Source: Mesorhizobium hawassense
Lineage (GTDB): Bacteria; Pseudomonadota; Alphaproteobacteria; Rhizobiales; Rhizobiaceae
Direction of reading: 5' to 3'
Assembly (NCBI RefSeq): GCF_003289945.1
Contig: NZ_QMBP01000014.1
Coordinates: forward strand, 1-64,000
Length of the DNA stretch: 64,000 nt
Position numbers and translations under genes: made by a program
In this document: positions 60,803-64,000 of the stretch, piece after piece
How the letters are laid out: each line of letters opens with the position of its first letter
How positions within the stretch are numbered: the first letter of the stretch is position 1
The notes under the pieces: generated by a model
Seen by the model: only the letters and a program-made list of their open reading frames with translations
The model's database searches: none
Told to the model about the DNA's origin: nothing

Positions 60803-61720
60803 GTGCGGCTTCTTCAAATCATCCTGACGGTTCTGGCAATTCCGGTCATGGCGGCTCTTGTGGTCGCCGGCGGACGTACGATCAAAGGCCATGAGAGTGT
60901 CGTCACCGTCGATCAGATCGATCCCATCGTCGATGCGCTCCCCACCGCCGGCGGCGACACGCTTTCCGCTTCCGGTTCCGATGTGCCGCAGGGGCCGGCG
61001 ACATCGGCCATTCCCGAGCCCTCCGCCCCGCAGCCACCCAAACCGGCCGTCCATTCGAGGGCGATTGATCCTGACGTTGTGGCACCGCCCGCTCTCCCGG
61101 ACGACGAACTCGAACGGGTGGAGCCGCGCGCGCCGCTCAGCGATCTGGCCTTGGCCGGGCCGCCCAAGCCGCCGAAGTTGAAGATGCCGGGCGACTGGAA
61201 CGGCACCAAGCTCTTCCAGCCGGTCGCAACGGCGGCCGGGCTGATCGAGGCAAAGGGCTTTACGGTCACCATCACCGGCGTCGACGTCGTCAAAGCGGAC
61301 GAAACCTGCAGCGACGCGGGCAAGGACTGGGCTTGCGGCGCTCGCGCCAGGACAGCCTTCCGCGCTTTCCTGCGCGGGCGGGCCGTCGCTTGCACGCTGC
61401 CGCCCGAAGGCGGTCGCGACACCGTTTCGGCCGACTGCCATATCGGCAACCAGGACGTCGGCCAGTGGCTGGTCGAGAACGGCTGGGCACGCGCCGCGCA
61501 GGGCGGCCCCTATGTCGAGGCGGAAAACAAGGCGCGTACCGCGAAGAAGGGCATTTTCGGCCCGGCGCCAAACCTTGGCGGCCTGCCCGCGCTGCCAGCC
61601 GCCGCGGAACCGGCGCCGGTTGCGCCGGATTCGATCCTGCCGGCCGACGGCGGCGCGGTCATGCCGCCGGTCGATCAGGCCGCTACGCCGCCAGTTGACC
61701 AGCCAGCGCCCGCTCAATGA
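60803..61720 (+). CDS. Membrane-anchored thermonuclease-fold (SNase-like) protein
   Basis: The 305-residue protein has an N-terminal membrane or signal helix (LLQIILTVLAIPVMAALVVA), a long Pro/Ala-rich linker (about 45-130) and an SNase-like domain (about 130-255): VTITGVDVVKADETC, WACGARARTAFRAFLRGRAV, DCHIGNQDVGQWLVENGWAR. The acidic residue and Arg usual in the RxxGIDxPE region are not visible, so nuclease activity is doubtful. The C-terminal tail is Pro-rich. It starts with a GTG and overlaps lysK by 38 bp at its 3' end. Confidence 0.8.
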   Translation: MRLLQIILTVLAIPVMAALVVAGGRTIKGHESVVTVDQIDPIVDALPTAGGDTLSASGSDVPQGPATSAIPEPSAPQPPKPAVHSRAIDPDVVAPPALPDDELERVEPRAPLSDLALAGPPKPPKLKMPGDWNGTKLFQPVATAAGLIEAKGFTVTITGVDVVKADETCSDAGKDWACGARARTAFRAFLRGRAVACTLPPEGGRDTVSADCHIGNQDVGQWLVENGWARAAQGGPYVEAENKARTAKKGIFGPAPNLGGLPALPAAAEPAPVAPDSILPADGGAVMPPVDQAATPPVDQPAPAQ

Positions 61721-63332
61721 GCGCGCGCGTCTCGGCAATGCCGTAGAGTGCCGCGAAGGAACCGAAGCGCGGGCCGCGTTCCTGGCCGATCAGCACCTGG
61801 TAGATCATCTGGAAGAAGGCGACCGACACGCCGGGCCCGCCTTCCGGGCTCTGCTTGGAATGATCCTGGTAGCGCTCGATCTTGCGCGCGACGTTGAGCG
61901 CGGCGTTTTGGATCGCCTCGCCGTCAGCGCCTGGCGGCAGCGCGCCAAGCGCCGCGGAAAGCTTCGCCAGTGCCTCGCGCTCCACTTCGTCGGCGGCGCG
62001 GAAAACCTTGGTCGGCTTCACGAAGTCGTCGAAATAGCGGATCGCGTAGCCGGTCAGCCGGTCGAGCTCGGGATGCGTCTTCGGCGTCACGCCCGGCGCG
62101 TGCCGCGAGATGAAGCCCCACAGCACCGACTTGTCATGTGCGTTGGAAGCGCTCACCAGGTTGAGCAGCAGCGCGAAGGGCACCGGCAGGTCGATGGCCG
62201 GCGGGTTGCCGTCATGCATGTGCCAGACCGGATTGCCCAGCCGCTCCTTCCAGTCCTGGCGCGGATAGGCGCCGAGGAAGGCGTAATACTCGTCCACCGC
62301 CTTCGGGATGACGTCGAAATAGAGCTTCTTCGCCTGCCGTGGCCGCTGGTACATGTAAAGGCCGAGGCTCTCCGTCGGCGCGTAGGTCAGCCATTCGTCG
62401 ATGGTCAGGCCATTGCCCTTCGACTTGGAGATCTTCTGGCCTTCCTCGTCGAGGAACAGCTCGTAGACGAAATGCTCCGGGGCGCGTCCGCCGAGGATGT
62501 TGCAGATGCGGTCGTAAATCACCGCGTTGGTCTGGTGGTCCTTGCCGAACATCTCGAAATCGACGCCCAGCGCTGCCCAGCGCATGCCGAAATCCGGCTT
62601 CCACTGCAGCTTCACATGGCCGCCAGTGACCGGCAGCGTGGTTTCTGTGCCTTCGTCGTCGAAGGTGATGGAGCCGGCCTTCGCGTCGACATTTATCATC
62701 GGCACGTAGAGCACGCGGCCGCTCTTCGGCGAGATCGGCAGGAACGGGCTGTAGGTCGCCTGACGCTCCGGTCCGAGCGTCGGCAGCATCACGCCCATGA
62801 TCTCGTCATAGCGTTCGGCGGCGCGCAGCAGTATCTCGTCGAAGCGGCCGGCCTTGTAGTACTGCGTCGCGCTGGCGAACTCGTAGTCGAAGCCGAACGT
62901 GTCGAGGAAGCGGCACAGCATCGCGTTGTTGTGGTCGGCGAAGCTCGCATAATCGCCGCCGAACGGATTGGGCACCGAGGTCAGCGGCATGTGCAGATAG
63001 GGTTCCAACGCCGAGCGGTCCGGCACGTTCTCCGGGATCTTGCGCATGCCGTCCATGTCGTCGGAGAAGCAAAGGAGCTTGGTCTTGACCTTGTCTTGGG
63101 TCAGCACCCGGAAGGCATGCCGCACCATGGTCGTGCGCGCCACCTCGCCGAAGGTACCGATGTGCGGCAGGCCGGACGGGCCATAGCCGGTCTCGAACAG
63201 CACGGTCTCGGGAAACTCCTTGCTCTTGTAGCGGGCGATGATTTTCTTGGCTTCCTCGAACGGCCAGGCCTTGCTCTCGGCCGCCGCCGCAAGCATCTCG
63301 GGCGTGAGATCGATGATGTTTGATCCCGTCAT
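61683..63332 (-). CDS. lysK: Class I lysyl-tRNA synthetase
   Basis: The 549-residue enzyme carries the class I signatures: GPSGLPHIGT with the HIGH motif at about 57-60, and GQKISKSKGNGL as KMSKS at about 300. CFSDDMDGMRKIPENVPDR near residue 90-110 is typical of archaeal-type LysRS. Alphaproteobacteria often have this form instead of the class II LysS. It charges tRNA-Lys. Its 3' end overlaps the nuclease-fold gene running toward it. Confidence 0.96.
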   Translation of the reverse strand: MTGSNIIDLTPEMLAAAAESKAWPFEEAKKIIARYKSKEFPETVLFETGYGPSGLPHIGTFGEVARTTMVRHAFRVLTQDKVKTKLLCFSDDMDGMRKIPENVPDRSALEPYLHMPLTSVPNPFGGDYASFADHNNAMLCRFLDTFGFDYEFASATQYYKAGRFDEILLRAAERYDEIMGVMLPTLGPERQATYSPFLPISPKSGRVLYVPMINVDAKAGSITFDDEGTETTLPVTGGHVKLQWKPDFGMRWAALGVDFEMFGKDHQTNAVIYDRICNILGGRAPEHFVYELFLDEEGQKISKSKGNGLTIDEWLTYAPTESLGLYMYQRPRQAKKLYFDVIPKAVDEYYAFLGAYPRQDWKERLGNPVWHMHDGNPPAIDLPVPFALLLNLVSASNAHDKSVLWGFISRHAPGVTPKTHPELDRLTGYAIRYFDDFVKPTKVFRAADEVEREALAKLSAALGALPPGADGEAIQNAALNVARKIERYQDHSKQSPEGGPGVSVAFFQMIYQVLIGQERGPRFGSFAALYGIAETRALIERALAGQLAA

Positions 63333-63480
63333 GTCAAAGTTCCGGTCAAGGCCGTCTTGCGCGGCGGATGAAAATTGTCGCCCGGTCTCTAGGCGTGACA
63401 GGCCGGAGCGTCAACGATTTGCGGCGGTTTTCCTTGCGGCGCCACAATCGCATCCCTACGTTCGAGCCTCGCTTTCAAGC

Positions 63481-63525
63481 GCATGTCACCCAAAAGCGCG
63501 TCGCGATATTGGGGGAATGACATGC
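63481..63525 (+). repeat. Palindromic intergenic repeat, family copy 7
   Basis: Arms GCATGTCA (63481-63488) and TGACATGC (63518-63525) enclose CCCAAAAGCGCGTCGC and a G-rich right side, a diverged family core. The ACAAAGAG tail is not seen here. It lies between lysK and the TerB-like gene. Confidence 0.75.
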
Positions 63526-63544
63526 ACGCTGCTAGGAGTTTTGA

Positions 63545-63958
63545 ATGCCTTTGCTGACGACGCATGAAGCCCTGATCCACCTGATGGTCATCACATCGGC
63601 TTCCGACCGCGACATGACCGATGTCGAGCTGGCGCGGATCGGCGACGTTGTTCGCACCTGGCCGGTCTTCGTCGACTTCAACCACGACAGGCTGGTTGCG
63701 GTGGCACAGGCCTGTCAGAAGGCGCTGCATGAAAAGGACGGGCTGGAAGGCGTGCTGGCGCGCGTCGCCGAAGCGCTGCCCGAGCGTCTGCGCGACACGG
63801 CCTATGCGGCCGCCTTCGAAGTCGCCGCCGTCGATCTCGAAATGCGCATGGAGGAAGTGCGCGTCCTGCAGCTCATCCGCCTCAAGCTCGATCTCGACAC
63901 GCTGACCGTGGCGGCGATCGCGCGAGCGGCGAAGGCGCGGCTGCGCACGCTGACCTAG
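63545..63958 (+). CDS. TerB-like tellurite-resistance-family protein
   Basis: The 137-residue all-helical protein begins MPLLTTHEALIHLMVITSAS, has DRDMTDVELARIGDVVRTWP with the acidic residues that hold metal in TerB, and a second half with AFEVAAVDLEMRMEEVRVLQ. No other tellurite genes are present, so resistance is not implied. AGGAG lies six bases before the ATG. Its stop codon is interlocked with that of the gene entering from the right edge. Confidence 0.82.
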   Translation: MPLLTTHEALIHLMVITSASDRDMTDVELARIGDVVRTWPVFVDFNHDRLVAVAQACQKALHEKDGLEGVLARVAEALPERLRDTAYAAAFEVAAVDLEMRMEEVRVLQLIRLKLDLDTLTVAAIARAAKARLRTLT

Positions 63959-63999
63959 AAAAAGCTGACGGGAAAATAGCGCAGATAGAACTCGGCGAA
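63955..63999 (-). CDS. C-terminal end of a gene entering from the right edge
   Basis: Minus-strand codons reading FAEFYLRYFPVSFF and then TAG fit a hydrophobic C-terminus of a gene whose body lies beyond the window. Only 14 residues are visible, so no family can be named. Its stop overlaps that of the TerB-like gene. Confidence 0.35.
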   Translation of the reverse strand, partial: FAEFYLRYFPVSFF

Positions 64000-64000
64000 G

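Noticed and set aside
63545..63958. Tellurite resistance as a phenotype
   Set aside because: A lone TerB-like protein without terC, terD or terZ partners does not imply resistance.
1..64000. CRISPR array, tRNA or rRNA genes
   Set aside because: No regularly spaced direct repeats with unique spacers and no cloverleaf or rRNA sequence was recognised; the short repeats found are hairpin elements.

Overview
This is a GC-rich alphaproteobacterial chromosome segment, most likely from the order Rhizobiales and probably Mesorhizobium or a close relative. The reasons are the rpsT/dnaA/dnaN/recF neighbourhood with an enoyl-CoA hydratase gene and mutM, a class I (archaeal-type) lysyl-tRNA synthetase, a complete Cpa/Tad pilus locus, a PodJ-like polar organiser, and dispersed rhizobial-type palindromic repeats. 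Genus is inferred from gene content and order only. No tRNA, rRNA or CRISPR array was seen.

Layout. 1-4.2 kb looks accessory: the end of an IS481-type element, a methyltransferase, an SDR and a thioredoxin-reductase-like flavoprotein, divergent from a TetR regulator across a clear operator. 4.2-6.1 kb holds an SH3-domain secreted protein and a 2-hydroxyacid dehydrogenase. 6.1-16.4 kb is the chromosome-maintenance block, almost all on the minus strand: mutM, enoyl-CoA hydratase, rpsT, dnaA, dnaN, recF, moeB-like, then a tightly coupled GNAT plus two-subunit aconitase-X cluster. 16.4-18.7 kb has deoB and an orphan PhnD-like binding protein.

18.7-31.0 kb is a Tad/Flp pilus locus. The minus strand carries two TadE/G-like pseudopilins, a stand-alone CpaC-N-domain protein and a TadD-like lipoprotein. 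The plus strand carries flp, cpaA, cpaB, cpaC, cpaD, cpaE, cpaF, tadB and tadC. 31.1-37.3 kb has an M17 aminopeptidase, a MarR regulator, an NlpC/P60 enzyme and the DNA-repair pair Lhr helicase-PdeM. 37.3-46.4 kb is a sulfur-themed stretch: a SoeABC-like molybdoenzyme operon preceded by an unlisted 52-residue gene, a divergent LysR regulator, an Hsp70-like ATPase, and a TIGR02186-type protein coupled to a TauE/SafE exporter.

46.5-50.7 kb encodes the 1377-residue PodJ-like protein. 51.1-58.9 kb is a fatty-acid beta-oxidation operon (two acyl-CoA dehydrogenases, thiolase, bifunctional hydratase/dehydrogenase, thioesterase) behind a MerR regulator, with related palindromic operators in front of both the regulator and the operon. 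58.9-64 kb holds a flavin reductase, a small conserved protein, a LexA/CI-like S24 regulator, a membrane-anchored nuclease-fold protein, lysK, a TerB-like protein and the tail of one more gene. At least seven copies of a mosaic hairpin repeat, all in the same orientation, lie between genes across the window.
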